A stretch of 23,947 nt of DNA from Deltaproteobacteria bacterium (GCA_009668925.1 SBEK01000044.1:1-23947); one strand, 5' to 3'; positions 6,685-15,084 are shown, counted from the stretch's first letter. Notes: generated by a model not told the origin, from the sequence alone. Numbers and translations: made by a program.

Positions 6685-9600
6685 TCAGGATTCCGAAAGG
6701 TTTTTCAGAATTTTTTTCATGTTCTCGAGACGGAAGGGTTTACCCAGAACGTCCCGAAAACCGCGATCCAAAAAATCCTGAATTTGAGAATCTCCAAATT
6801 CGGACAAGATGGCAACAGCTTTGACATCCGGGTCGATATTTTTGAGCTTGGCGAGTGCAGCATCCCCACCCAAGCCCTGCTTAACGGAGATTTCCATGAA
6901 GACAGCACTGAACGCTTCATCGGCCGCCCTCGCTTCCTGGTAAATTCGGATGACTTCCTGGCCGCTCGACACACCGGTAACCGCAAATCCCAGCTTCTCC
7001 ATATAGATCTGAAGAATTTTGCGGATGTCTTCATTATCATCCATAATCAGAATCCGTTTCGGAGCAGGCGCCTGCTCGACAACCGGCGGCACTTCGTCTA
7101 CGACACTTCCTGGTTGGGCCGGAAGGTACAAGCTGAATATTGCTCCACAGCCTTCTGTTGAATTCACAGTGATGTATCCGCCGTGTTTCTTTAAAACAGA
7201 ATGACAGACCGCCAGGCCCAGGCCCAGGCCTGTGCCCTTATCTTTGCTCATGGGTTTGGTGGAATAATACGGATCAAATATTCTGGCGATATGCTCAGCG
7301 GGAATGCCCGAGCCGTTGTCTTCGAAAGTAATCTTAAGATACGGTCCCTCGGCGAGAGGCAAGGTATCTGCATCGGTAATGTCGGCGTTTTCGGCGTGAA
7401 TGGTCAGAGTTCCGCCGTCCGGCATTGCTTCTCGGGCATTATCAGCGAGGTGGCTGAAGCACTGCCTGATCTGAAGCGGATCCACCTCAGCGGGCCAAAG
7501 TTCAGCAGGGATATCCATGACCAGGCGGACCTGCGACGACTGCAGAGAAGTATTTGCTGACTCGCGAAGCAGATTTTCTATCCGGCAAATCTTGAAAACC
7601 GGCGTTCCTCCACGAGAAAAGGTAATGAGCCGATTGGTGATGTCCCTCGTTTTTTCCACGGCTTCCTGCGCCATCTGCAGACTTTGACGAGCGGTTTCTT
7701 CTTCAGGCAGGCTAAAGAGAGCCACGTCGATATTTCCCTGGACAATCGTCATGAGATTGTTGAAATCATGAGCGATGCCGCCGGCCAGAATGCTTAAGGA
7801 GTCAAGTTTCTCCGGCTGCTTCAGCGGCTCTTTCAACTGGATTCGATCCGTGACGTCGTAAATCATCGCGCAGATGACGGGCTTACCGCTGACTTGCACG
7901 ACGCTGCTTGTGACTTCCACATCTCTCACCGAACCATCCGCCCGCTTATGTTTGAAAAGAACAGGACTGCTTTCCCGCGCTCCCGCCAGTTTCATCTTTT
8001 TGCTGATCTCTTTTGCGGGCAGCGTGTCGAGAGTTGATATTTTCTTTTGTGTCAACTCTTCTCTGTTCCATCCATAAAAGGCGCAGGCCGCGGGATTCGC
8101 GTCCCGGATTGCTCCGCTCTCCGGATCGATCAATAACATGGCCATCCGATTGTTTTCGAACAGGCTTCGGTAAAGCTTTACGTTTTCCTCCAACGCCTCC
8201 ATCGCCGTCCTTTGTTCGGTAATGTCGATGCCGAAAAAGGCCATTTGGGTGACATTACCGCCTTCTCGTTTGATGGGGTAGAGAGAATTGAGAATGGTTT
8301 CATCCGTTCGTTTTTCTTCAAACCGGACCGGTTGGCCGGTTCTTAAAGACTCCGCAACAAGCTTTCGTCGCTTCTCCCCCGTTGCAGGGCTCACAAAATC
8401 ATACATTGTGCGTCCGGAAAGCAAGGTGGTGAGATCCGTGTTCAGTCGCCGGGCAGCCGTTTCGTTGGCATAGAGAATTCTGCCCTCGGCATCCGTCAGA
8501 AAAATGCTTTCGGTTGTTGCATCGAGGAGAGCCTGCATCTGGTTTTCGTTTTGCCGCATCTGGCTTTCGCTTTGCTGGATCTGCCTTTTGAGGTGGTGTA
8601 TCTGGTTTTCGAGTTGGAGGATGCGGTTGGTGCGCTCCGCAAGTTCCGCTTCAACTCGTTTCTGCTCACTGATGTCCTCATAAAAGCCTAAAACCCCGAT
8701 CGCCCGGCCGTCTGTATCCGTCAAAGGGACTTTGGTTGTATTTAGCCAGCGCTCACGTCCATCGGGCATTATCTGTGATTCTTCGCAGTTGATTTTGGCT
8801 CGTCCGCTCATGACGGACAGGTCCTCTTCACGAATCACGTCAGCCCGTCCGCTCCAGGTCATATTTTGGTCACCACCTCCGATGAGGTCTTCAGGCTTCT
8901 CACATCCGGCATCCTTCGCGAATGACCGATTTGCGCCGACATAACTCGACTGTTTGTCTTTCCAATAAATTCTTACCGGCAGGGCATTAATGATCAATTG
9001 CAGCAGCCGTTCGGTTTCAGCCTGCCGCAGCCGGCTGGTCTGGTCCGCGGATTCTGCGGCTTTACGATCCGTAATATCTGTGCTGAAGACGGCCAATTGG
9101 TTTACTTTGCCCTCTTCCTCCAGGATGGGGTAAACAGAATTGAACATTACTCTGTCGTTGAGTTCATCCTGAAAGTGAACAGGTTTTCCTGTTTTTTGAG
9201 CTTGCAGAAAAAGGAGTCTGCGTTTAACCCCCACATCCGGAGGAATAAAATCGTTTATGTTCCCCTTTTTCAGAAGCGTCTCCAAATCCGTTCCCAGGCG
9301 GCTGGCTGTTACCTCATTCGCCAGCTCTATATGACCGTCTATATCGATCACAAAAGTGCTTTCGGTTGCGGCGTTCAGAACCGCCTGCAATTGATTTTCT
9401 CCTTTTTGCAGTTTTTCTTCACAGGCGCTCAGGTTGGCCAGGGTTTGTTTGGTTGCTGTAATATTCCGGCTGACGCCAAGAATCTCAACCATCTTTTTTT
9501 CTTCATTCCGCAGCGGAGTAATCTCGGTTTCGGTCCAGACCGTTGATCCGTCTTTGCATTTAAATTCCAGCTGAACCGTTAAAGGCCGATTCCGCAAGGC

Positions 9601-10326
9601 TTTCCCTGATCTCTCCTGTGCAATTTCCGCGATCCAGATTTCATTGAAATGTTGGAGGGATGCAGGAGTCAAGGCCTCCCTAAGGTTTTGTTCCATCGCC
9701 TCCTGGGGCGTAAATCCGCGCAGCCGTTCGATGGAAGGACTAATGTATGTCGGTTGAAGAGACACGTCCATCATCCAGATCACGTCACTCATGTTTTCGG
9801 CCACCAGGCGATAGAGTTTTTCACCTTCCTGGGAAACATTACCCGTATCTTTGCTTTCCGTGATGTCACGATTGCTGCAAAGAATGCCTGCATATTGCCC
9901 GTCCGCGTCATAAACGGGCTGACAACTGTGACTGATCCAGCGGGTTTTCCTGTCTTTCCGAACGATGCGGAATTCTTCTTCCACGTGAGATTTTGCTTTA
10001 TGCATAAAACGGACATGGTCATCAAACGCCGTTCGGTCGTCGGGATGAATGATTTTAAACAGAAGTTTTGCATCCTTTTTAAAGTCTTCCGGCTCATAAC
10101 CGGTAAGCCGTCGGCTGGAGGGAGATATGTAGATGAGGCGGTCGTCGGCATTCAGCCAGAAAGTCCAGTCCGGATCGTTGTCGGCCAGATCGCGGTAAAG
10201 CTTTTCGTTTTCCGACAGTTTTTCAATCGTTTCCTGGTACTGAATTTTTAGTTGCTCAGAGTAGGCCATTTGCCGGCGAAGCGACTTGATTTCCTCGACA
10301 TACTGCCGATTGCTCTTTTCAATCAT
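6685..10326 (-). CDS. Soluble hybrid sensor histidine kinase with six PAS domains and a degenerate receiver
   Basis: A 1213-residue cytoplasmic protein with no membrane segment. The order is N-terminal coiled coil (about 8-45), six PAS domains (roughly 40-160, 170-300, 315-425, 440-555, 600-715, 720-845) with a long coiled coil between PAS4 and PAS5, an HWE/NtrB-like H-box GGIAHDFNNLM with His853, a HATPase domain (DNGSGIPAEHIARIFDPYYS; GTGLGLGLAVCHSV), and a C-terminal receiver (about 1090-1210). The receiver keeps the acidic pair (LIMDDNED) and the Lys (LGKPF), but its phosphoacceptor position is Glu1145 (FMEISVKQGLGG; GAA at 6894-6892). No response regulator lies beside it. The ATG at 10326 has GGAG ten bases upstream. 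A TTG at 10332 is the alternative. The signal sensed cannot be read from sequence; I see no haem-binding or flavin-binding PAS motif I would vouch for. Confidence 0.9.
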   Translation of the reverse strand: MIEKSNRQYVEEIKSLRRQMAYSEQLKIQYQETIEKLSENEKLYRDLADNDPDWTFWLNADDRLIYISPSSRRLTGYEPEDFKKDAKLLFKIIHPDDRTAFDDHVRFMHKAKSHVEEEFRIVRKDRKTRWISHSCQPVYDADGQYAGILCSNRDITESKDTGNVSQEGEKLYRLVAENMSDVIWMMDVSLQPTYISPSIERLRGFTPQEAMEQNLREALTPASLQHFNEIWIAEIAQERSGKALRNRPLTVQLEFKCKDGSTVWTETEITPLRNEEKKMVEILGVSRNITATKQTLANLSACEEKLQKGENQLQAVLNAATESTFVIDIDGHIELANEVTASRLGTDLETLLKKGNINDFIPPDVGVKRRLLFLQAQKTGKPVHFQDELNDRVMFNSVYPILEEEGKVNQLAVFSTDITDRKAAESADQTSRLRQAETERLLQLIINALPVRIYWKDKQSSYVGANRSFAKDAGCEKPEDLIGGGDQNMTWSGRADVIREEDLSVMSGRAKINCEESQIMPDGRERWLNTTKVPLTDTDGRAIGVLGFYEDISEQKRVEAELAERTNRILQLENQIHHLKRQIQQSESQMRQNENQMQALLDATTESIFLTDAEGRILYANETAARRLNTDLTTLLSGRTMYDFVSPATGEKRRKLVAESLRTGQPVRFEEKRTDETILNSLYPIKREGGNVTQMAFFGIDITEQRTAMEALEENVKLYRSLFENNRMAMLLIDPESGAIRDANPAACAFYGWNREELTQKKISTLDTLPAKEISKKMKLAGARESSPVLFKHKRADGSVRDVEVTSSVVQVSGKPVICAMIYDVTDRIQLKEPLKQPEKLDSLSILAGGIAHDFNNLMTIVQGNIDVALFSLPEEETARQSLQMAQEAVEKTRDITNRLITFSRGGTPVFKICRIENLLRESANTSLQSSQVRLVMDIPAELWPAEVDPLQIRQCFSHLADNAREAMPDGGTLTIHAENADITDADTLPLAEGPYLKITFEDNGSGIPAEHIARIFDPYYSTKPMSKDKGTGLGLGLAVCHSVLKKHGGYITVNSTEGCGAIFSLYLPAQPGSVVDEVPPVVEQAPAPKRILIMDDNEDIRKILQIYMEKLGFAVTGVSSGQEVIRIYQEARAADEAFSAVFMEISVKQGLGGDAALAKLKNIDPDVKAVAILSEFGDSQIQDFLDRGFRDVLGKPFRLENMKKILKNLSES

Positions 10327-10430
10327 GGGCAATTTTCTCCATTTTCAAATGACGAATCCGTTCGATTTAGTTTCGATGCCTGTATTTTCATATATTTCGG
10401 CATTTTTTGCAATGAAGTTTAATTGAAATT

Positions 10431-10446
10431 CGTGACTTGCGTCACA
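10431..10446. promoter_or_regulatory. CRP/FNR-family-like operator
   Basis: The sequence is CGTGA-N6-TCACA, which matches the TGTGA-N6-TCACA consensus of CRP in nine of ten positions, with a perfect right half. It lies about 105 bases before the kinase start and about 140 bases before the predicted rightward transcription start. The binding protein is unknown and a chance match is possible. Confidence 0.4.
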
Positions 10447-10551
10447 CATCGCCAAGTAAGAGGCCGGTTGCCGTTCCCACCGAACGAACGAAGCGGTCAA
10501 AGGCGATGAGGCTGAATATTGCCTGGTGTCATCAATTTGATTGATTATTGT

Positions 10552-10580
10552 TTGCAAGTATCTTCCGTCCCGTGTAATAT
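10552..10580 (+). promoter_or_regulatory. Predicted sigma-70 promoter of the CoA-transferase/GNAT gene
   Basis: TTGCAA (10552-10557) and TAATAT (10575-10580) are separated by exactly 17 bases, each matching consensus at four of six positions. The leader would be about 77 bases. Confidence 0.45.
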
Positions 10581-10663
10581 CACCATGGTACCCGCGGACA
10601 CAGAACAGCTAATGGCCATAACTGTAAAAACAGTAATTCAGAATCGTAAACCAAGGTTATGAT

Positions 10664-12568
10664 ATGGAAAAGGATTCAAAGATGTCTCGTCTGGAGTGCC
10701 GCCCTCGGGTAATCGGCGCGGATCAGCTATTGGAAAAAATCAAGCCCGGACAAAAAATATTCGTCTCCAGTGGTGCCGCGACGCCAGGTAAAATGCTTTC
10801 CGCCATCACCCAGTCCGAAGCGCGCAATATCCGCGATCTGGAAATCATCCAGCTCATCACACTGGGCGACTACCTGTCGCATTCCAATGCCCGTCAGTAT
10901 CGCCTGAAAACTTTCAATATCGGCGAAAGCATCAGCAAGGAAGTCTCCGAAGGCAAAATTGACTTCATTCCAGCCAACTTGATGGAACTCCCTTACATTT
11001 TTCTATCAGGGGCGGTAAGTGTCGATGTCGCGATCATTCAGACCTCTGTTCCTGATGAGAAAGGATTTGTGTCACTGGGGGTGGCCGTGGATGTGGCCAG
11101 TATCGTCATCAAACAGGCCTCCTTGGTCGTTGCCGAAGTGAATCCGAATATGCCGGTCACCCACGGTGAAACGGCCGTTCATCTGAGCAGCATCGATTAC
11201 ATCGTGGAAAGCGATTTGCCGCTTATTGAACGTGACTACAAATGCTATGACGACATCTTGGATCGCATCGGCTGGAACATCTCCAACCTGATTGAAGACG
11301 GATCAACGGTTGTCCTGCACGTGGGCCGGATCTTCAACGCGGTGGCGGCTCATTTGAAAAATAAGAAGAATCTGGGAATTTTAACCCATGTCATTTCCGA
11401 CTGGGCGATGACGCTTGTCGAATCCGGCGCTGTTTCCATGGATCGCAACCGCTACTCCGGCGGTCTGATCACCGGCAGTTATTGTTACGGCAGTAGGGCG
11501 CTGTATGATTACGTCCATCGGAATCCCGTTTTCGAGTTTTATCCGATTGCCCAGCTCAGCAATCCTTATGTTGTGCGGCGAATCAAGAGCCTCATCGGCA
11601 TTATGAATGTTAAGAAAATCGATATCTCCGGCGAATCGGTCATCTTTCACTCGGGTGATAATCTTCTTTCCGGTTATGAAAGCAAACTGAACTTCTCCGT
11701 GGCGGCGACCATCTCGAAAAAAGGCAAAGCGATTGTGGCGCTCAATTCCGTGGATAAACAGGGCAACAGCAATATCGTTATCAAACATGACTGCGACGTC
11801 GAGAATCCGCACAGCACGCTGGGCGTTGTCAAATACATCGTCACGGAATACGGGGTGGCCAACCTGTTCGGCAAATCCATTCGGGAAAGAACCATTGCGA
11901 TGATCGATATTGCCCACCCCGATCATCGGGAGAGTCTGCTGGCGCAGGCCAAAGCGCTCAACTATGTCTATCCGGATCAGATTTATGTCGCACGCCACGC
12001 GGCCAATTACCCGGCGCTCCTGGAAACGCGAAAGACCTTGAAAGACGGGCTGGAAATTAAAATTCGTCCGATCAAGCCTTCCGACGAAGACATGATGCGT
12101 CGGCTGTTTTACAACTTCTCCGACGAGTCCAAATACTTTCGCTATTTTGTGCCGAAGCCCGTCATGCCCCACAGGGAGATGCAAAAATACGCCAATATCG
12201 ACTATGAGGAAGTCCTTTCCATTGTGGCCATCGTGGAAAAAGGGCGCAACGAACGGATCATCGGCGAGGCACGCTACGCGTTTGATGAAAGCGCTGACGC
12301 TTACGAAGTCGCTTTCATTGTCGATGAAGAATTTCAGGGCAAGGGCGTTGCCTCTTTCCTCTTCAATTATTTGATCAAAATTGCGCGCGACCGGGGGCTA
12401 AAAGAATTTATTGCTTACGTTCTGCCGCGCAATGATGCCATGCTGAAAGTTTTTGAAAAAGCGAGAGTAAGATCGATTCGGTCGTTTGAAGATGATACGT
12501 TGGTCCTGCGGTTCAATCTTTCAGAGGAAAATAACAAAGGTGTTGAGGCCGGAAAGCAATCTTCATAA
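10664..12568 (+). CDS. Acetyl-CoA hydrolase/transferase-like domain fused to a GNAT acetyltransferase
   Basis: A 634-residue fusion. Residues 1 to about 450 are an acetyl-CoA hydrolase/4-hydroxybutyrate CoA-transferase-like two-lobe domain (FVSSGAATPGKML, VSLGVAVDVASIVIKQ, EYGVANLFGKSIRERTIAMI, IAHPDHRESLL). Residues about 465-620 are a GNAT domain with the acetyl-CoA pyrophosphate loop QGKGVAS (Gln558-Ser564). In the canonical family the catalytic Glu lies in GIHTEM, as seen in the other copy in this window (Glu235). Here the segment is LGILTHVISD and His242 (CAT at 11387-11389) replaces the Glu, so acyl-glutamyl-CoA chemistry looks impossible by the usual route. The first domain may sense or bind an acyl-CoA and the GNAT domain may acetylate a protein or small molecule. 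That role is inference. AAGG sits seven bases before the ATG at 10664. Bacterial genomes do contain this fusion, usually annotated as bifunctional. Confidence 0.88.
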   Translation: MEKDSKMSRLECRPRVIGADQLLEKIKPGQKIFVSSGAATPGKMLSAITQSEARNIRDLEIIQLITLGDYLSHSNARQYRLKTFNIGESISKEVSEGKIDFIPANLMELPYIFLSGAVSVDVAIIQTSVPDEKGFVSLGVAVDVASIVIKQASLVVAEVNPNMPVTHGETAVHLSSIDYIVESDLPLIERDYKCYDDILDRIGWNISNLIEDGSTVVLHVGRIFNAVAAHLKNKKNLGILTHVISDWAMTLVESGAVSMDRNRYSGGLITGSYCYGSRALYDYVHRNPVFEFYPIAQLSNPYVVRRIKSLIGIMNVKKIDISGESVIFHSGDNLLSGYESKLNFSVAATISKKGKAIVALNSVDKQGNSNIVIKHDCDVENPHSTLGVVKYIVTEYGVANLFGKSIRERTIAMIDIAHPDHRESLLAQAKALNYVYPDQIYVARHAANYPALLETRKTLKDGLEIKIRPIKPSDEDMMRRLFYNFSDESKYFRYFVPKPVMPHREMQKYANIDYEEVLSIVAIVEKGRNERIIGEARYAFDESADAYEVAFIVDEEFQGKGVASFLFNYLIKIARDRGLKEFIAYVLPRNDAMLKVFEKARVRSIRSFEDDTLVLRFNLSEENNKGVEAGKQSS

Positions 12569-12912
12569 GCGCTATCTGCCGAACCCGGCAACAAGCCCGG
12601 GGGCTCGCCGCCTTTTCCAGAAAATGATATTGTCTTGGATCCGAGGGACTATCCAACCATTCTAAGCGGCAGGATGAATCCGGTACTTTGGTCTGCCGGC
12701 GCCTGCGGCCCCTCGGGAAACGGTCCTTTGTTGCGAAGCCGATTATGATGTCGCTGCATAGGTTAAATCATTCTTGCCTTAACGTCCCGTTTATGAAATA
12801 CTCTCCGCAAATTTAATACATTAGTCGATCTGCGGACTTTTAAATTTTGAAAATGTCATGGGAATGACATAAGTAATATCAATAGAATTGAGATCAAGGA
12901 GGTAGTAACAAT
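12569..12912. other. Intergenic region upstream of the thiolase
   Basis: A 344-base gap without a credible gene. It includes a GC-rich weak stem CCCGG/CCGGG just after 12585 without a T-run, a 6-bp dyad TCCGCA (12804-12809) / TGCGGA (12831-12836), and a strong 16-base dyad at 12854-12869. A TTGAAA at 12847-12852 is the best -35 candidate but no good -10 stands 17 bases later. Confidence 0.55.
12854..12869. promoter_or_regulatory. Inverted-repeat operator upstream of the thiolase
   Basis: TGTCAT-GGGA-ATGACA is a perfect 6-bp inverted repeat with a four-base centre, 43 bases before the thiolase ATG and next to a TTGAAA -35-like hexamer. Size and position fit the operator of a dimeric repressor (TetR, GntR or MarR type). 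The cognate regulator is not identified; the TetR protein in this window has a different palindrome at its own promoter. Confidence 0.45.
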
Positions 12913-14202
12913 ATGTCAAATGCAGTCATTGTCAGCAATGCGCGGACCGCTGTCGGAGCTTTCGGCGGATCCCTGAAAGACGTTTCCGCAAAGGATTTGG
13001 GAGCTCTCGTTATTCGTGAAACGCTGATCAAGGCCGGTTTCAAGCCGGCTGTACCCGCGCATGCCAAAGAAGATGCGCCGGATACGGCCAGAAATGAAGG
13101 CCTTTCCCCTATCGAACAGCAGTATTCCAAGTGGGCGGATAACCTGAAGGAGCTCGCCGTGGATGAAGTCATTATGGGCAACGTCATCGGCGCAGGTCAG
13201 GGACAGAATGCAGGCCGACAGGCGATGATCCGCGCCGGTCTGCCCAAAGAGACCACGGCCTTCACGATCAATAAAGTTTGCGCGTCCGGCATGAAAGCCA
13301 TCGCACTCGCCGCCGCCAGCATCAAGGCGGGCGACAATGAAGTCGTTATCGCGGGCGGCATGGAAAATATGAGCGACGTTCCGATCGGTTTGCCCAAGGC
13401 GCGCTGGGGTCATCGGATGGACATGCCTTTCGGCAAAACCGTTGACCTGATGGTGTTTGATGCTCTGTATGAAATATTCTATGGTTACCATATGGGCATT
13501 ACCGCTGAAAATATTGCCGCGCGATACGGCATTTCCCGTGAAGAACAGGATAAGCTGAGCCTCGAAAGCCACGGCCGGGCCCGCAACGCTATTAAAAGCG
13601 GCATCCTGAAAAATGAGATCGTTCCGGTCAGCATCCCCCAGAAAAAAGGCAATCCGATCGTGTTTGATACGGACGAGCGTCCGATGGATACGAGTATGGA
13701 AAAGTTGGCCAAACTGGCCACGGCCTTCAAGAAAGACGGCACAGTCACCGCCGGTAATGCTTCAGGCATCAACGATGCAGCAGCAGCCCTTTTGATTATG
13801 AGTGAAGATAGAGCCAAGCAGTTGGGCCTTACGCCGCTCGCGCGGATCAAAGGCTATGCCTCGGGCGGCGTTGATCCCGCTTACATGGGCTTGGGTCCCG
13901 TTCCGGCTGTCCGGAGACTATTGCGCCAGACCGGCACATCGATTAAAGACTACGGCCTGTTTGAACTCAACGAAGCATTCGCCTCTCAGGCGATCGCCTG
14001 CCTGCGCGAGTTGAACATTCCCTGGGACATTACCAATGTCAACGGATCGGCCATTTCGATCGGCCATCCGGTCGGCTGTTCGGGGGCGCGCATTGTGATG
14101 GCGCTGGCCAACGAAATGAAGCGCCGGAATGTCGCGCTGGGATTGGCTTCCCTGTGTATCGGTGGGGGTCAGGGTATGGCATTGGCACTGGAAGCAGTTT
14201 AG
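12913..14202 (+). CDS. Acetyl-CoA C-acetyltransferase (thiolase)
   Basis: A 429-residue thiolase that condenses two acetyl-CoA to acetoacetyl-CoA or cleaves 3-ketoacyl-CoA. The nucleophile is Cys123 in NKVCASGMKA, with His385 in ISIGHPVGCSGAR and Cys415 in CIGGGQGMA. The usual NGG before the His is NGS. The protein is about 35 residues longer than the common 390-residue form. The extra sequence lies near 47-80 (Lys/Glu-rich, SPIEQQYSKWADNLKE), which pushes the nucleophile from about residue 89 to 123. AAGGAGGT nine bases before the ATG is a near-perfect ribosome binding site, suggesting high expression. The gene is followed at once by a strong terminator, so it is probably transcribed alone. 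Biosynthetic versus degradative direction cannot be told from sequence. Confidence 0.93.
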   Translation: MSNAVIVSNARTAVGAFGGSLKDVSAKDLGALVIRETLIKAGFKPAVPAHAKEDAPDTARNEGLSPIEQQYSKWADNLKELAVDEVIMGNVIGAGQGQNAGRQAMIRAGLPKETTAFTINKVCASGMKAIALAAASIKAGDNEVVIAGGMENMSDVPIGLPKARWGHRMDMPFGKTVDLMVFDALYEIFYGYHMGITAENIAARYGISREEQDKLSLESHGRARNAIKSGILKNEIVPVSIPQKKGNPIVFDTDERPMDTSMEKLAKLATAFKKDGTVTAGNASGINDAAAALLIMSEDRAKQLGLTPLARIKGYASGGVDPAYMGLGPVPAVRRLLRQTGTSIKDYGLFELNEAFASQAIACLRELNIPWDITNVNGSAISIGHPVGCSGARIVMALANEMKRRNVALGLASLCIGGGQGMALALEAV

Positions 14203-14225
14203 GAAGGCTTTCATTGTTTTCAGAT

Positions 14226-14256
14226 AAAAGGGAACGGCCGCGGCCGTTCCCTTTTT
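14226..14256 (+). terminator. Rho-independent terminator of the thiolase gene
   Basis: A perfect 15-bp inverted repeat (arms 14226-14240 and 14241-14255; right arm CGGCCGTTCCCTTTT) ends in a run of five T. It begins 24 bases after the thiolase stop. The A-run on the left side makes it potentially bidirectional. Confidence 0.93.
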
Positions 14257-14286
14257 ATAAAATTCGCGGATAAGAAAGACTGCAAT

Positions 14287-15084
14287 ATGCCGTATCAAAC
14301 AGTGAATGGGATCAAGATTCATTATGAAGAACAGGGCGCAGGCGAACCGCTTATTCTCATCAACGGACTGGCATTCCCTATGGATCTCTGGTTTGCACAA
14401 ATCCGCGAGCTCTCCAAAGATTTTCGGGTCATTGCGTTGGATAACCGGGGCATTGGCCTGAGCGATAAACCGGATGAGGAATATTCGATTGCGCTCATGG
14501 CTTCCGATGCCGTCGGACTGCTCCGGGCGCTGGGAATTGCCAAGGCCCATATAGTGGGCTTATCCATGGGGGGATTCATCTCGCAGGAAATTGCTCTTTC
14601 TTATCCGGACATTGTCGATCATCTGGTTCTCGTGGCGACCGGCATGGGTGGGCCCCGCTGCCAGGCATTGGGCAAGCCATTCTGGGATCAAGCGACGGCG
14701 GCCATCTCGGGTAAACCGCCTGAACAGATCTATCGCATAGATATGACGCTGATGACGGCGCCGGGTTTCGCGCAAAAGCATCCGGATATGCTCGAGCAGT
14801 CGGTTGCGCTGCGCATGAGGCATTTGCAGCCGTTCTATGCTTTCATGAGACAACTTGCCGCCTGCTCCGTTTTTGACAGCAACAGCCGCGCGCAAAATAT
14901 TTCTCAACCGACTCTGATTATTTTAGGTCAGGATGACCCTCTTTTCCCGATTCCGCTCGCCGATGATTTCCGGCAAAAGCTGCCCGGGGCAAAAATGATT
15001 ATCTACGAAAATTGCGGCCATGCCATTCTTCTGGAAAAAGCCGAACAGTTGTCCCGCGATATCCGGGAGTTTTTAAAGAGCTGA
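14287..15084 (+). CDS. Alpha/beta hydrolase (3-oxoadipate enol-lactonase/PcaD-like)
   Basis: A 265-residue alpha/beta hydrolase with a complete catalytic triad: Ser93 in the elbow VGLSMGGFIS, Asp217 in GQDDPLFPI and His245 in NCGHAILLE. The oxyanion region is LILINGLAFPMDLW. It has no signal peptide. Overall it looks like the PcaD/BioH/MhpC-like subfamily of small esterases, thioesterases and C-C hydrolases. The stop TGA overlaps the ATG of the following CoA-transferase by one base (TGATG), so the two are probably coupled and act in one pathway. A thioesterase- or esterase-type step feeding a free acid to the CoA-transferase is a guess. The start lies 30 bases past the thiolase terminator with only a weak AAGAAAG upstream, so its own promoter is not evident. 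Confidence 0.88.
   Translation: MPYQTVNGIKIHYEEQGAGEPLILINGLAFPMDLWFAQIRELSKDFRVIALDNRGIGLSDKPDEEYSIALMASDAVGLLRALGIAKAHIVGLSMGGFISQEIALSYPDIVDHLVLVATGMGGPRCQALGKPFWDQATAAISGKPPEQIYRIDMTLMTAPGFAQKHPDMLEQSVALRMRHLQPFYAFMRQLAACSVFDSNSRAQNISQPTLIILGQDDPLFPIPLADDFRQKLPGAKMIIYENCGHAILLEKAEQLSRDIREFLKS

Larger units (their letters stand above)
10327..10663. other. Divergent intergenic region between kinase and CoA-transferase/GNAT genes
   Basis: This 337-base gap has no convincing gene. It holds a CRP/FNR-family-like dyad (10431-10446), an 11-base palindrome ATCAATTTGAT (10531-10541), a promoter candidate for the rightward gene (10552-10580) and a short dyad ACTGT-AAAA-ACAGT (10621-10634) in the predicted leader. 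The small reading frame across 10345-10557 on the minus strand lacks any recognisable protein character. Confidence 0.6.

Noticed and set aside
10397..10413. Possible sigma-54 promoter (CGGCATTTTTTGCA)
   Set aside because: The GG and GC elements are two bases too close for the -24/-12 consensus.
10345..10557. 70-codon open frame on the minus strand
   Set aside because: No domain or ribosome site; lies over predicted promoter elements.
10621..10634. LexA-like dyad ACTGT-AAAA-ACAGT
   Set aside because: Spacing is too short for a LexA box (CTG-N10-CAG needed), so listed only as an unexplained dyad.
15012..15083. Upstream extension of the CoA-transferase frame
   Set aside because: It lies wholly within the hydrolase gene; family homology starts at the ATG at 15084.
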